Below the pieces are notes generated by a model. That model saw only the letters and a list, made by a program, of their open reading frames with translations, was not told the origin of the DNA and searched no databases. DNA of 64,000 nt from Cognatitamlana sp035818475 (GTDB taxonomy: Bacteria; Bacteroidota; Bacteroidia; Flavobacteriales; Flavobacteriaceae): the NCBI RefSeq assembly GCF_035818475.1, contig NZ_JAYMGV010000001.1, positions 372,001-436,000 on the forward strand. The letters are read 5' to 3'. Made by a program: the position numbers and the translations under genes. Positions 37,988-47,953 of this stretch are shown here, one piece after another (position 1 is the stretch's first letter; the number at the start of each line of letters is the position of its first letter).

Positions 37988-40900
37988 CTATTCAATAATA
38001 AGTCGTTTAGTTACCAAGTGGTCTTTGGTCATAATATTAATGATATACATCCCTCTTTCGTAACCACTTAAATCGTATTCTGAAATAGTGTCCACATCTT
38101 TCTTAGTCAATATTTTTTGACCTATTAAGTTATAAATATCAACATCAATTTTTTCAGCCTCATTTGTTTTTACACTAATAGTAAACTTTCCACTACTTGG
38201 GTTCGGATAAATTAGTGTTACTGCTTCAATACCTACACTATCTACCTTATCAAGCAGTGCTTTAGCTGAAGACTGACCATCGCTAAGCTCTATCATATCA
38301 ATAGCGATATCACTTTTACTACCTGAACCTATAGTGCCTTTGAATCTAAATTTAACAAACGATTCGTTTAGATATGATACTAAATCTATACTTTCCGGGA
38401 ACCATGCTTTTCCCTGATCTCCGGATATACTCCAAAGACTCGTCCAAGTAACATCATCAGTGCTTATCTCTAAGTTTAATGACCCCATATGTCTTCCTCG
38501 CATATAATACTGAAAATCAAAGAAAGCAGTACTTAAACCAGTCAAATCAAAACATTCTGACGTGATTATAGCTTCTTCATTAAAATGACCATCTGCTTCC
38601 ATGAATATGTAATAGCTTCCATCAACGGCTGGTGAATCCCCTGTTCTAACTGATGGTGTTTCACCAGTAATAGTATCCCAATCAAAATCATCGGATGTAC
38701 TTTGTACCCATGTACCAATATTATTTGACTCAAAACTTTCTGTATATGGAAAAGTACTATTACAGTTAGATGATATTGTTATAACTACCGTATCTGTATC
38801 TGTTGCACCGTCATCATCCGTTACGGTTAATGTTATGGTATGTGTTCCAACACCTAGTGATACTGTAGGATCAACTCCCGTTACTGCTGCTTGTCCGGGG
38901 ATTGCCCAACTGTACGTTATAGTACCATCAGAATCTGAACTTCCCGATCCATCTAATACAACACTCTCTGTTCCGTCATTATTAGTATCTATTAAAAATG
39001 GCTTATCGTCTCCTGCATCAGCTATTGGTGCTGCATTTGCTGACGGGTCCACATTGTTTAAAATAATATCATCAATATACACCACTTCTGCACTGGTACC
39101 TCCATCTCTATCCGGCCTGATGCTTATAGTTGTAATGGTTTTTGTTCCCGTACCTAAGTCCCAAACAATCTCTTCCCAGGTTCCTGCTGTTTGATAAGCC
39201 GTTACCGGAGTATGGTTTGCCGTAGATCCATTTATATTTATTCGTGCATCTATACTTGATACCGAATTTTTATAAATCTTGGCACGTAAATAGCGCTTAT
39301 CTGTAACCACCGCAGGCATTGTAGAAAGTTGGTAGGAAACTCCTGCATTAATACTTCTGTTTGCTGCAGGTAAATCCAACTGTATCACTTCACTTGAGGT
39401 ATTAATACCTCCTGAAACCGGGTTAGATACTCTTGTTGAAATTCCGCCATTAAACACATCTCTATGGTATTTAGAGAACCCCTCTACCTGATCAATACTA
39501 TTTGTGGCCAATACTTCCAGATCCATTGTATCTGTATGAGTTGCACCATCATCATCAGTGACGGTTAAAGTAACCGTGTAATTCCCTACCGGTACACTAA
39601 CCGTTGGATTAGCACCTGTATAAGTTCCTACACCCGGTACATCCCAGCTGTACGATGCAATGGTTCCATCTGAATCTGTACTCCCGGTTCCATCAAAAAC
39701 AACATCGGCTGAACCATCATCATCAGAGCCATCACGCACTGCTGTATTATTTATTTGATCTACGTTTGCATTAGCCACCGGCGCTGTATTTGCAACCGAT
39801 CCGGCATCTACTGTAATTGTTACGGTATCTGTACTTGTAGCGCCATCATTATCTGTAACCGTTAAAGTTATTGTATGTGATCCCACAGCTAATGATACGG
39901 TTGGACTAACTCCTGTAGCTGCTGATTGCCCTGAAATTGCCCAGCTATACGTTATAGAACCGTCAGGATCTGAACTAGATGCTCCATTTAATGTCACATC
40001 TTCTACACCATTACCATTGGCATCTTCAACAGTTTTATCAGCTCCTGCATTGGCTTCCGGCGCTCTATTTGGCAACCCGGATGTACCGATAGTCACCTCT
40101 ACCGTATCTGTATGAATTGCTCCACCGTTATCTGTAACCGTTAACGTTACAGTAGTAGCCCCTACCGGTAGTACGGCACTGGCTGAAATGCCATTAAATG
40201 TTCCAACTCCGGGAACATCCCATTTATATGCCACCACAGTTCCGTCCGGATCTGAGCTGCCACTACCATCAAAAGTAACCATTTGCGAACTTGAAGCTAC
40301 AATAACCTGATCTAAACCGGCATCTGCTACCGGAACGGTATTAGTTGGATCCGGATTTACAGTTATTGTAAAATTAGCAGTTCCTGACTCTCCACCAATA
40401 TCGGTAGCTGTTAATGTAGCGTTATACGTCCCAACTGGAATATCTAAATTCATTGTTGTGTTTCCTGTTCCAAACTCTCCTACCGTAGGAATTGACCATG
40501 TATAGCTTGAAATAGGGCTATCTGAATCTGTACTGGATGAGCTATCTAAACCTACTAGTTGTACCCCATTTCCATCTGTATCTGTAACGGTATAATTAGA
40601 ACTAACGGCTACGGGAGCATTATTTGATGTTTTATCAAACGGTGCCGGATCATTAGATAAATAAATATCATCCAGATAAATGGTTTGTGCCGGCCAACTC
40701 CCTGATGGTTCATTAACAAAATTTAATTGCATATTTATTGTTGAAGCATCCCATGTGGTAGATCCCAAATCAAAAACCATTGCCTTCCATTGATTTGATG
40801 AGCCTCCGGTTTGTATATCATTAACTATTGCTGCTCCTCCTGTTAACCTTACCCGGTTTATATCTGACCCTTCGGCAGTTCTTATTTTAGCATGTAAATA

Positions 40901-43900
40901 ACGTAAACCAGGCACATATGTTTTTCCTCCCGGTAAAACAAATTTGATCCCCTGGGCCTTTACTTTTCTTGTAGGCAAATCCTTATCGTATGGTCCTTCA
41001 GGAATATCTACCTGTAAAACTTTAGAGCTAGGGTTTACCGATGTATTTGAAGGGTTTGATATCACACCGGCTGCAATTGAGGTCTCTCCCAGCGGTTCAA
41101 TATTTGTTGTTAATCCGTCTTCAAAATCATAGAAAAATATTATAGGTAATTCCGTATTATCATCCGCAACCGTAATATCTACTGTATCCGTATTGGTTGC
41201 TCCATCATTATCAGTAACCGTTAAAGTGATGGTATTAACACCAACCGGAAGGTTAAAGGTTGTTTCTACGCCTTCTTTTGTTGCATTTCCAAATATATCC
41301 CATTCATATGTTACAATGGTTCCATCTGAATCAGAACTTGCACTTGCATTAAGCACAACAGTTGCAAAACCATTTTTATTTAAATCTGAAACTGTGGCAT
41401 CTATTCCTGCATTAGCCGTTGGTGCTATATTAGCCGTATTTTGCTTATACACTTCAAACTCCTTTATTCCAAAAGCACCATTTGCTCCGGCCGAGCTTGT
41501 TACTGTTAGTTTTATAAAACGGGCTATAGCCCCTAAAACACTTACTGTATTACTTAGTGTATCATTTCCTGCCTGTGTGCTGGCATTGTTCCAGTTGACA
41601 CCATCTTTAGAAACCTGTATAAAATAGTCGATACCATACTTAGCAGTTTCCCATTCTATAACGGCATGATCTAAGGTGTAAACCTGACCTAAATCTATAT
41701 CTACAGATTCCGGTAAACCACCATCATTATTATATACGGTATTATTTGATGCGTCGTTTATATTTGAAGGCGACGATCCTGAAACTGTACTTGTTGCATT
41801 AACATCTTTATATAAAGCTATATTTTCTGATCCTGTAACTACAGATACATTAACAACATCTGTAGCGGTAGCACCATCTAAATCAGTAACCGTTAGTGTA
41901 AACTCATGATTTCCTACCGGTAATGTAATTTCCGGTTGAACCCCGGCATAAATCAACCCTCCGGTATGTTGCCAGCTATAAGTTATATCAACATAATCAG
42001 GGTCTGCACTTAAACTTCCATCCAAAGAAAAAGTAGCCGAACCATCTTCTACCCCCAATTCATTTTCATCATAAACCTTTAAATCTACACCTGCATTAGC
42101 CGTTGGCGGCACATTAGGAACCAGAGTTCCGTAAGCATAAATTTCGGCAACACGCACCCACCCATCGCTTCCGGGATTCTGAGCTTCATATCTTATATAT
42201 CTCGCTCTTTTTGGAGTAGCGTAATTAAAGGTCTGATGCTGCCCTACAGGAGTTCCGGAGGCTGATGACACTGTTGTCCAGTTAATCCCATCATCAGATA
42301 TATCTACATTAAAATCATTTGGACGTGCTTGCTTTCTGGTGCTTAAATTCAGAACAATCTGATCAATATCATATTGTTTTTCTAAATCAATAGCAACACT
42401 TTGAGGAAATGTAATACCATCTTCTGTTTTTTTAGAATTCCAATAAGAGGTTGCTGTTGGATCTGAATTATCATTTCCATCCGTCACATTAGAAGCGCCT
42501 CTTAGGTTTGAAGATATAGAAGTAGCTGTTACTATTTTTCCTAAACAAATATTCGGCAACCCTCCCACTTCTATAGAAATGGCACTTTGATCTGTTTTTC
42601 CTGAGTCATCTGTAACCGTTAGAGTTGCCATATAGGTTCCTTGAGGAACCGTAATTGTTGGGGACACTCCACTAAACGGGCTTCCTGATACTCCTTGAAT
42701 ATCCCAGCTATAAGTTAAAGACGTTCCTACCACATCATAGCTTAAAGATCCATCTAAGGTAATCACTTCACTTCCGTTTCCATCCGGATCATCAACAGCT
42801 ATATTGTTTCCGGCGTTTGCTACCGGTACGGAATCTTCTAACACTGCTGAATCAATAGTTATGGTTATTGTTCCGGTTTGTCCATTTACATTATAAGTAA
42901 AACTATCTGTTCCGTTATGCCCTGAATTATCCTGAACATATTGTAAAGTCGTCCCTGTAAAAGTTACAGTACCATATGACGCCCCTGAAGTACTTTGAAT
43001 TGGCCTTGTAATATCTATAACTCCACTTTCGCCTTCAATTACAGAGATAGTATAATCCGGTGCCTCCGGTACCGTAGTAATATTTACTGTAGCTACATTA
43101 GAGACTTTATCTACATAATCTGTTATGGTGTATGTAAAACTATCTGTTCCGCTAAACCCTGAATTTGGTGTATAACTCACGGAGTTATTATCTTGTGTAT
43201 TCACTATAACACTACCATTAGTTGGAGCAGATATAATGGTAACAGTATATCCGTTTTCAGCATTTATACTGGTATCATTATCAATGATTGAAAATGTTTC
43301 TGTTGTTTCATAGTCAACCTCTATTGTATCATCTTGAGCGACCGGAGGTGCCACAGCATTAACAACTTTTACATTGAACACCGTTTTACCATTCCCTGTA
43401 GTTGTTATGGTAATATCGCTTTCTCCTAGAGCCAGACCTTTTATAGTCAATTGATCTGATGCTCCATTTAATACCGCTGATACTTTAGTATCATCTACAT
43501 TATTCTTAACTATTAGTGTTGGGTTATTAGTATCCTGTAACCTGGCAAATAACTCTGTTGCTAAAATTACCTTTTCCTGGTTTAACTCTATTGTTAAATC
43601 CCTTATCTCTCCTATGGCAACATCGGATATGCCATTTGCTGTAGTATTTGTTAATACGATGTTCCTATAAGTAACATCCGGCAAATTAGGATCTATAACA
43701 TTATCAGGGTCATAAATATTCTGACAAAATGCAAACTGGGACATACCGGCTTCTATACGCTGCCTGTTGGTCATATCTTTTACAGATAATGGATCTGCAT
43801 TAGGAATACTATCCGGATGCTGTTCTTTTTTCAAGTATGCTTTATAGAATTCGCCATTATGGTGAACATAAAAATTAGAAAGCTGACCTATTGAACCTGA

Positions 43901-46234
43901 ACCATCTTCGTTTGATGCGCCTTGCTCTAAGACATCTCCTGAACCATCATCTATAAGCCCAATATAATCAACTTGCACACCATCAAATCCCGGATTGCTT
44001 AGCTTTACATTATTAAGTGCTGATTCTGAAAGATTTCCAAAAACATTGTCTTTAAAGTACACGTTTTCTGCTCTATCATGTCTGAATCCTAAAAACAAGC
44101 TATATACATTGTTAAAATAACCGCCGTATACCAAAGCTATTTCACTTCTATGCTCAAACTTAATACCGTTAACCCATCCTTCAACATGTGGGTTATAAAA
44201 CTTCCAGCCACTTCCATTACTGTGTACTTTTGTGGCTGCATTTCCCTGAGGGTACTCTAAATCACCTATCATCACTAAATTATGGAACTCTGATGCCGAC
44301 GAATATTTTCTAATAATTCCTGTAGTGGTATTAAAAATAACCTGATCTACATAACGCATGGCCCCTCCTGACAAATTCCCTGATGCTTTTATGGTAAAGT
44401 TTGGTGAAAACCCAATACTACCTCCATAAGAAGTATTACGTTCCAGCAAAATACCATTTCCTGTTTTGTATGCTACATTTGTAAGCCCGCCTGGTGTCTT
44501 TTTTTCTGTATCCGGGTGTACTTCATCTATAGTTTGATTCCAAAAGTTATAACCACTTCCGGTAAATCCTGAAGCCACATTATCTGCTATATACAAATGA
44601 TGCGAATGAAACCAAAAACCATCTCCTGCCGAACCAAACTCGGTTATATTTTTAAACGCTTTGTCTTCAGGTACAAATGAAGCATCTCCTGTAAAATTTT
44701 CTCTTCCGTTTCCTAAGGTTCTTATAGAAACATTATTTACAAAGGTTCCTATTTCATTTCCTACCTCTGCTATAAAAGACGCCCCGCTAACATCATAGGC
44801 TACATTGTTTTCTATATATGCCGCGCCTCTATGGTTTACAAACCCCCAGCCTGGAGATCCATCTACCGCTGAGCCTCTTACTATTCCAAAAGAAGTTCCG
44901 TTTGCTCCGGTTCTATGAAAGTGACAAGGATATCTTGCAATGGGGTTATGGGCTACCGTAGTTATATTTCCTGAAGCATCTCTAACCATGTTAGTCATCG
45001 TTCCTTGTTTATTGGTACGCCCTAATTCATAAAATCCTGCATAATTAATATCTACATTATTGGTATGCATAAACATGACATGACCTCTGGATTTTGGCTC
45101 TGTACCATCCATTTCATAACGATACACCCCATCTTGAGTTGTTATAATAGCATTACGTGTTAAATTAATAACATGTAATTTTAAATCTAATCCCGCCTTG
45201 GTATGTGTCGGGGTTTTATGGTCATATATTAACGGTTTATCAAAAGACACCGTATTGCCTCCTAAACCTGTTATTAGTCTTGCTTCATCTTCCGTTCCAC
45301 TTCTACCCGTACCGGCTACTACTATTTTATCTCCTGCTTTCCAGTCTGCAGGTAATTGATCTACTTTTATTGAGTTTACTCCAATTAAAGCTTGTTTAAA
45401 AGTAGCATACCCTGTACGCTTCATTCCGTATATTTTTGTACTACCATGCAAAATAGCACCTAAGCCCAAATGTGAAGGGTCATAATCCGGGTCATCTGTG
45501 CCCGTATTTACAAAATCACCTTGATTTTCTATAATTAGTTTAGCAGTAATACCTTCCGGGATGGGATTGATCTCTGTTCCCATTTCAAATGTACTTCCCA
45601 TAACTCCTACCATAGTATCTACTTTTAATGAAGAGTTTTGAGTGGTTGAGAACTTTATCCCGCCATCAATTCTCACGGTTCTGGGAGCTAACGAAATTTC
45701 AGAATCAATGGTCACTACATGCCCGGACTCAATTAAAACTCTTGAACCTGCCGGAGGTACAACACCTCCTACCCATGTAGATCCCGAGCTCCAATTTCCG
45801 CTTTGTGCAGAACTAACCGTAACATCTCCATAGCGTACCAGGTCAAACATATCTGCCATTTCTATAACTTTAGCCTGATATTCCTGATGGTGTGCCATCT
45901 CACGTCTTAAATTTGGAGCGCCAGTTGTATTTAACATATCTGACCCCATTTCCATATTCATGTAGCGAAATTGCTCAACTTCAGCTATTGGAAACTGGTG
46001 GTTACTTAATGTACCATCACTATTAATAGCTACATTATAATCTGACCCGCTTATAGTTACGGTTACCATATCTGCAACGCCACTTTCACTGGTAAAACTT
46101 AATACGCCATCCGTTCCTAAGTCCGGAGGAGTTTGCGCGAATACATTATTAGTATTCATCATTAACAATAGGATAAATAAACAGGTTATTTCCCTAGATA
46201 GCTTAAAAAGCTTCCTTCGTAATGTTTGTTTCAT
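37988..46234 (-). CDS. Giant G8/beta-helix exoprotein with discoidin, PKD and T9SS domains
   Basis: A 2748-residue secreted modular protein. Approximate order: signal peptide (1-34); G8 domain (about 140-235, SGNWSSGSTWVGGVVPPAGS); right-handed beta-helix (about 345-780) with RYPCHFHRTG near 435, like the RYPxHFH motif of CEMIP-type G8 proteins; Big/cadherin-like domains (about 970-1130); eight PKD-like repeats (1135-1220, 1378-1465, 1601-1690, then about 1875-2240 and 2400-2490); two F5/8 type C discoidin/CBM32-like domains (about 1231-1368 and 1468-1595); two sandwich modules starting FYDFEDG-like and FSKYHRDVF; a MAM-like domain (about 2490-2655); and a T9SS tail (TLIYPNPSSGKFTIS ... YERGMYIINI). 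The beta-helix may be catalytic (lyase or hydrolase) or purely binding. A direct-repeat motif lies upstream. Confidence 0.85.
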   Translation of the reverse strand: MKQTLRRKLFKLSREITCLFILLLMMNTNNVFAQTPPDLGTDGVLSFTSESGVADMVTVTISGSDYNVAINSDGTLSNHQFPIAEVEQFRYMNMEMGSDMLNTTGAPNLRREMAHHQEYQAKVIEMADMFDLVRYGDVTVSSAQSGNWSSGSTWVGGVVPPAGSRVLIESGHVVTIDSEISLAPRTVRIDGGIKFSTTQNSSLKVDTMVGVMGSTFEMGTEINPIPEGITAKLIIENQGDFVNTGTDDPDYDPSHLGLGAILHGSTKIYGMKRTGYATFKQALIGVNSIKVDQLPADWKAGDKIVVAGTGRSGTEDEARLITGLGGNTVSFDKPLIYDHKTPTHTKAGLDLKLHVINLTRNAIITTQDGVYRYEMDGTEPKSRGHVMFMHTNNVDINYAGFYELGRTNKQGTMTNMVRDASGNITTVAHNPIARYPCHFHRTGANGTSFGIVRGSAVDGSPGWGFVNHRGAAYIENNVAYDVSGASFIAEVGNEIGTFVNNVSIRTLGNGRENFTGDASFVPEDKAFKNITEFGSAGDGFWFHSHHLYIADNVASGFTGSGYNFWNQTIDEVHPDTEKKTPGGLTNVAYKTGNGILLERNTSYGGSIGFSPNFTIKASGNLSGGAMRYVDQVIFNTTTGIIRKYSSASEFHNLVMIGDLEYPQGNAATKVHSNGSGWKFYNPHVEGWVNGIKFEHRSEIALVYGGYFNNVYSLFLGFRHDRAENVYFKDNVFGNLSESALNNVKLSNPGFDGVQVDYIGLIDDGSGDVLEQGASNEDGSGSIGQLSNFYVHHNGEFYKAYLKKEQHPDSIPNADPLSVKDMTNRQRIEAGMSQFAFCQNIYDPDNVIDPNLPDVTYRNIVLTNTTANGISDVAIGEIRDLTIELNQEKVILATELFARLQDTNNPTLIVKNNVDDTKVSAVLNGASDQLTIKGLALGESDITITTTGNGKTVFNVKVVNAVAPPVAQDDTIEVDYETTETFSIIDNDTSINAENGYTVTIISAPTNGSVIVNTQDNNSVSYTPNSGFSGTDSFTYTITDYVDKVSNVATVNITTVPEAPDYTISVIEGESGVIDITRPIQSTSGASYGTVTFTGTTLQYVQDNSGHNGTDSFTYNVNGQTGTITITIDSAVLEDSVPVANAGNNIAVDDPDGNGSEVITLDGSLSYDVVGTSLTYSWDIQGVSGSPFSGVSPTITVPQGTYMATLTVTDDSGKTDQSAISIEVGGLPNICLGKIVTATSISSNLRGASNVTDGNDNSDPTATSYWNSKKTEDGITFPQSVAIDLEKQYDIDQIVLNLSTRKQARPNDFNVDISDDGINWTTVSSASGTPVGQHQTFNYATPKRARYIRYEAQNPGSDGWVRVAEIYAYGTLVPNVPPTANAGVDLKVYDENELGVEDGSATFSLDGSLSADPDYVDITYSWQHTGGLIYAGVQPEITLPVGNHEFTLTVTDLDGATATDVVNVSVVTGSENIALYKDVNATSTVSGSSPSNINDASNNTVYNNDGGLPESVDIDLGQVYTLDHAVIEWETAKYGIDYFIQVSKDGVNWNNASTQAGNDTLSNTVSVLGAIARFIKLTVTSSAGANGAFGIKEFEVYKQNTANIAPTANAGIDATVSDLNKNGFATVVLNASASSDSDGTIVTYEWDIFGNATKEGVETTFNLPVGVNTITLTVTDNDGATNTDTVDITVADDNTELPIIFFYDFEDGLTTNIEPLGETSIAAGVISNPSNTSVNPSSKVLQVDIPEGPYDKDLPTRKVKAQGIKFVLPGGKTYVPGLRYLHAKIRTAEGSDINRVRLTGGAAIVNDIQTGGSSNQWKAMVFDLGSTTWDASTINMQLNFVNEPSGSWPAQTIYLDDIYLSNDPAPFDKTSNNAPVAVSSNYTVTDTDGNGVQLVGLDSSSSTDSDSPISSYTWSIPTVGEFGTGNTTMNLDIPVGTYNATLTATDIGGESGTANFTITVNPDPTNTVPVADAGLDQVIVASSSQMVTFDGSGSSDPDGTVVAYKWDVPGVGTFNGISASAVLPVGATTVTLTVTDNGGAIHTDTVEVTIGTSGLPNRAPEANAGADKTVEDANGNGVEDVTLNGASSSDPDGSITYSWAISGQSAATGVSPTVSLAVGSHTITLTVTDNDGATSTDTVTITVDAGSVANTAPVANANVDQINNTAVRDGSDDDGSADVVFDGTGSTDSDGTIASYSWDVPGVGTYTGANPTVSVPVGNYTVTLTVTDDDGATHTDTMDLEVLATNSIDQVEGFSKYHRDVFNGGISTRVSNPVSGGINTSSEVIQLDLPAANRSINAGVSYQLSTMPAVVTDKRYLRAKIYKNSVSSIDARININGSTANHTPVTAYQTAGTWEEIVWDLGTGTKTITTISIRPDRDGGTSAEVVYIDDIILNNVDPSANAAPIADAGDDKPFLIDTNNDGTESVVLDGSGSSDSDGTITYSWAIPGQAAVTGVDPTVSLGVGTHTITLTVTDDDGATDTDTVVITISSNCNSTFPYTESFESNNIGTWVQSTSDDFDWDTITGETPSVRTGDSPAVDGSYYIFMEADGHFNEEAIITSECFDLTGLSTAFFDFQYYMRGRHMGSLNLEISTDDVTWTSLWSISGDQGKAWFPESIDLVSYLNESFVKFRFKGTIGSGSKSDIAIDMIELSDGQSSAKALLDKVDSVGIEAVTLIYPNPSSGKFTISVKTNEAEKIDVDIYNLIGQKILTKKDVDTISEYDLSGYERGMYIINIMTKDHLVTKRLIIE
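38770..42100. repeat. Degenerate PKD-domain repeats inside the giant gene
   Basis: About 250-270-bp units coding PKD-like domains recur within the giant gene, each containing NAG or DAG-type starts (for example NAGADKTVEDANGNG and DAGDDKPFLIDTNNDG) and ending with TLTVTDxDGATxTDTV. The DNA copies are similar enough to permit recombination or misassembly, particularly the four between about 39510 and 40610. Confidence 0.8.
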
Positions 46235-46452
46235 AATTTTAGAATTAGTTTGAGTTTGAGTTTGAATTTTTAAATTTAACTTAAAACGAAGGTTACTTTA
46301 TTATCACTTCATTACATCTTAAGTACTACATCAAACTAAATTGCGTATTGATTTGAGTAAAAGAACCCACTATAGATCAAGGGTTTGACCGGAAGCAAAG
46401 GCTTGTAGTCTTAAAACTACACCCGCGGCTTATTTCGTCTAAAAGTAGTATT

Positions 46453-46471
46453 TGACGTAAAAATGACGTAG
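46453..46471 (-). promoter_or_regulatory. Direct-repeat operator candidate upstream of the giant gene
   Basis: Plus-strand TGACGTAA at 46453-46460 and TGACGTAG at 46464-46471, 11 bp apart, 219-237 bp before the start codon at 46234. It is the same element, at nearly the same distance, as at 34682-34700, with a weaker version at 27987-28005. Confidence 0.65.
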
Positions 46472-46574
46472 TGAAATTTAAAGGGGAATTGAAATAAAAA
46501 TCAAATTATCGGCATTTTTTAAACGCTAAATACAAACTAATAGTCTGTTACGGCTAAATTAAAGAAGGAAATGA

Positions 46575-46632
46575 TTTAAGTAAATAAATAAAATATTAGC
46601 TTTGAAGAACTTGGCTAGTGCTTTTCATAGGA
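46575..46632 (-). repeat. About 58-bp dispersed repeat, copy 1
   Basis: This AT-rich segment, containing GGCTAGTGCTTTTCATAGGA, is nearly identical to 51044-51101. In both places it follows (minus-strand sense) a cassette 3' boundary box and a short variable stretch, so it looks like the truncated body of the same kind of intergenic element. Confidence 0.8.
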
Positions 46633-46652
46633 GCTGTTGTTACCACCAGTTT

Positions 46653-47462
46653 TTAATCACATCCTCCGCAGCTACTACATCCACTATCACAAGAAGAACA
46701 TCCAGATGTATCAAATTCAGAATCAAATGAATCTAAAGTGTCATCAAAACTATCAAAATAAGAATCAAACATATAATCGTCTTCGAAAAAATCAATGTAT
46801 AGCCACCAATCACTATCAGAATCATAAGCATCTTTATATAAAACCTTCTGCTGGTTTCGTAATTCTTTATCGATGGTTTTTAGAAGTTGAAAATCTAGGT
46901 TTTTTAATAAAAAAATGTTCCCTCCAATACTGAGTAATAACTCTAATCCTTTCTTCTTGTCATTATGAAGTAGATGGTCTATGTTTTTGTCAATTTCGTT
47001 TAAATAGTTTGATATTTCTTTTTTTAGTTTATTTCCGTTGTCTGTTAATTTATTTAGCCTAAGAATATTTAATAAAAATGATTGCTTAAAATATGGATTG
47101 ATTTCTCGATTACTTCTAGTCGATTTTTTATAATTCCAGCTTCCATTGGAAATATCGTAAGCCATTTTTATGAAATTCTTAAATAGTATTTGAATTGATG
47201 GACTTTTTATAAAAGGGCTTAAATAAATTAATTCGTGATTTTTGGGATTATATTTATTAAAGTTTTTACCTGAAACAACATATGTATATGTTCTAATATA
47301 GTTATCTCTAGGATGAGACTTTTTATTTATTTCTTTAATTTCAATTACTTTTTTAAGAAGCAAATCCATAAAAGTGAATTTCATTAAATCTTTCAACCGT
47401 ACAGAAGTACAATCCTTAACAAGCATTGTTTCCGCAGGTGTTATTTGAGATAGTATTTTCAT
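46653..47462 (-). CDS. Hypothetical protein with Cys-rich C-terminal tail
   Basis: A 269-residue protein without a signal peptide or clear membrane helix. The N-terminus (ILSQITPAETMLVKD ... LKFTFMDLLLKKVIEI-like region) resembles the start of TIGR04222-type proteins. The last 40 residues are Asp/Ser/Phe-rich and end with GCSSCDSGCSSCGGCD, six Cys in 16 residues, which could bind metal or be a modified peptide. TIGR04222-type proteins with Gly/Cys-rich tails often neighbour DUF1399 proteins, as here; this comparison is from memory and unverified. Its ATG overlaps the stop of the upstream gene by one base (TAATG), so the two are translationally coupled. Confidence 0.75.
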   Translation of the reverse strand: MKILSQITPAETMLVKDCTSVRLKDLMKFTFMDLLLKKVIEIKEINKKSHPRDNYIRTYTYVVSGKNFNKYNPKNHELIYLSPFIKSPSIQILFKNFIKMAYDISNGSWNYKKSTRSNREINPYFKQSFLLNILRLNKLTDNGNKLKKEISNYLNEIDKNIDHLLHNDKKKGLELLLSIGGNIFLLKNLDFQLLKTIDKELRNQQKVLYKDAYDSDSDWWLYIDFFEDDYMFDSYFDSFDDTLDSFDSEFDTSGCSSCDSGCSSCGGCD

Positions 47463-47953
47463 TAATTCTTAAATCGTAGTTTAGGTATTATCCAATTCCT
47501 CTTTCTGTTAACTCTTGTAAAATGAATTTCATCAAATCTAGTTTCTACATCAATCCAAATGTCTTTTGGTGGTTTTTCATTAAATAAATATTCATAAAAT
47601 TCAAGTGTTTTTATATACTGTTCTTTAAATAAAGTTCTTTCCTCTGAACCTTTTGTTGGTCCGTGATGAATATTTTTATTTATTGTGTTTTTGCAAAGTT
47701 CAATCCAATAAGACTCTGTATAAAGTAAATGAAGGTGCCAAACTTGGTCAATTTGGTCTGAAGGTGTTTGTGGAAAATCAGAAATAGTAATTAAAAAAAT
47801 AAATTTTTTGTATTCAAGTATTGCTCTCAAAGAATATTCTATTGACCAATCATTTTCTCTTGCTAATCTATCTGTAAAACTGAAAGAAGAACCTATGTCG
47901 TCAATTTCAAAATTTTGAATTTTATTCCATATTTCATTTTGTTGCTCAGTCAT
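47462..47953 (-). CDS. DUF1399/GRPDP-like protein
   Basis: A 163-residue cytoplasmic protein. The segment PSDQIDQVWHLHLLYTESYWIELC matches the VDxxWHLHLLxTxxYxxxC signature of the glycine-rich-domain-protein-like family (PF07173, DUF1399), whose biochemical role is unknown. It is shorter than the plant members and consists essentially of that core. It is translationally coupled to the Cys-tail gene downstream, and the pair shares one set of boundary repeats, suggesting that they travel and function together. Confidence 0.75.
   Translation of the reverse strand: MTEQQNEIWNKIQNFEIDDIGSSFSFTDRLARENDWSIEYSLRAILEYKKFIFLITISDFPQTPSDQIDQVWHLHLLYTESYWIELCKNTINKNIHHGPTKGSEERTLFKEQYIKTLEFYEYLFNEKPPKDIWIDVETRFDEIHFTRVNRKRNWIIPKLRFKN

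Larger units (their letters stand above)
46235..46652. other. 418-bp region upstream of the giant gene
   Basis: No gene. It contains three GTTTGA hexamers in tandem at 46248-46265, in the 5' leader 14-31 bp from the start codon. It also has the direct-repeat operator candidate at 46453-46471, and at its right end a repeat shared with 51044-51101, followed by a cassette boundary box at 46639-46648. Confidence 0.7.

Noticed and set aside
41193..41627. 144-codon plus-strand frame inside the giant gene
   Set aside because: Antisense shadow of PKD/discoidin coding sequence; similar shadows recur with each PKD repeat (for example 38835-39194).
37988..46234. Possible CRISPR array in the repeated DNA of the giant gene
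   Set aside because: The repeats are about 250-270 bp, in frame, and encode PKD domains; there are no short repeats with unique spacers and no cas genes in the window.
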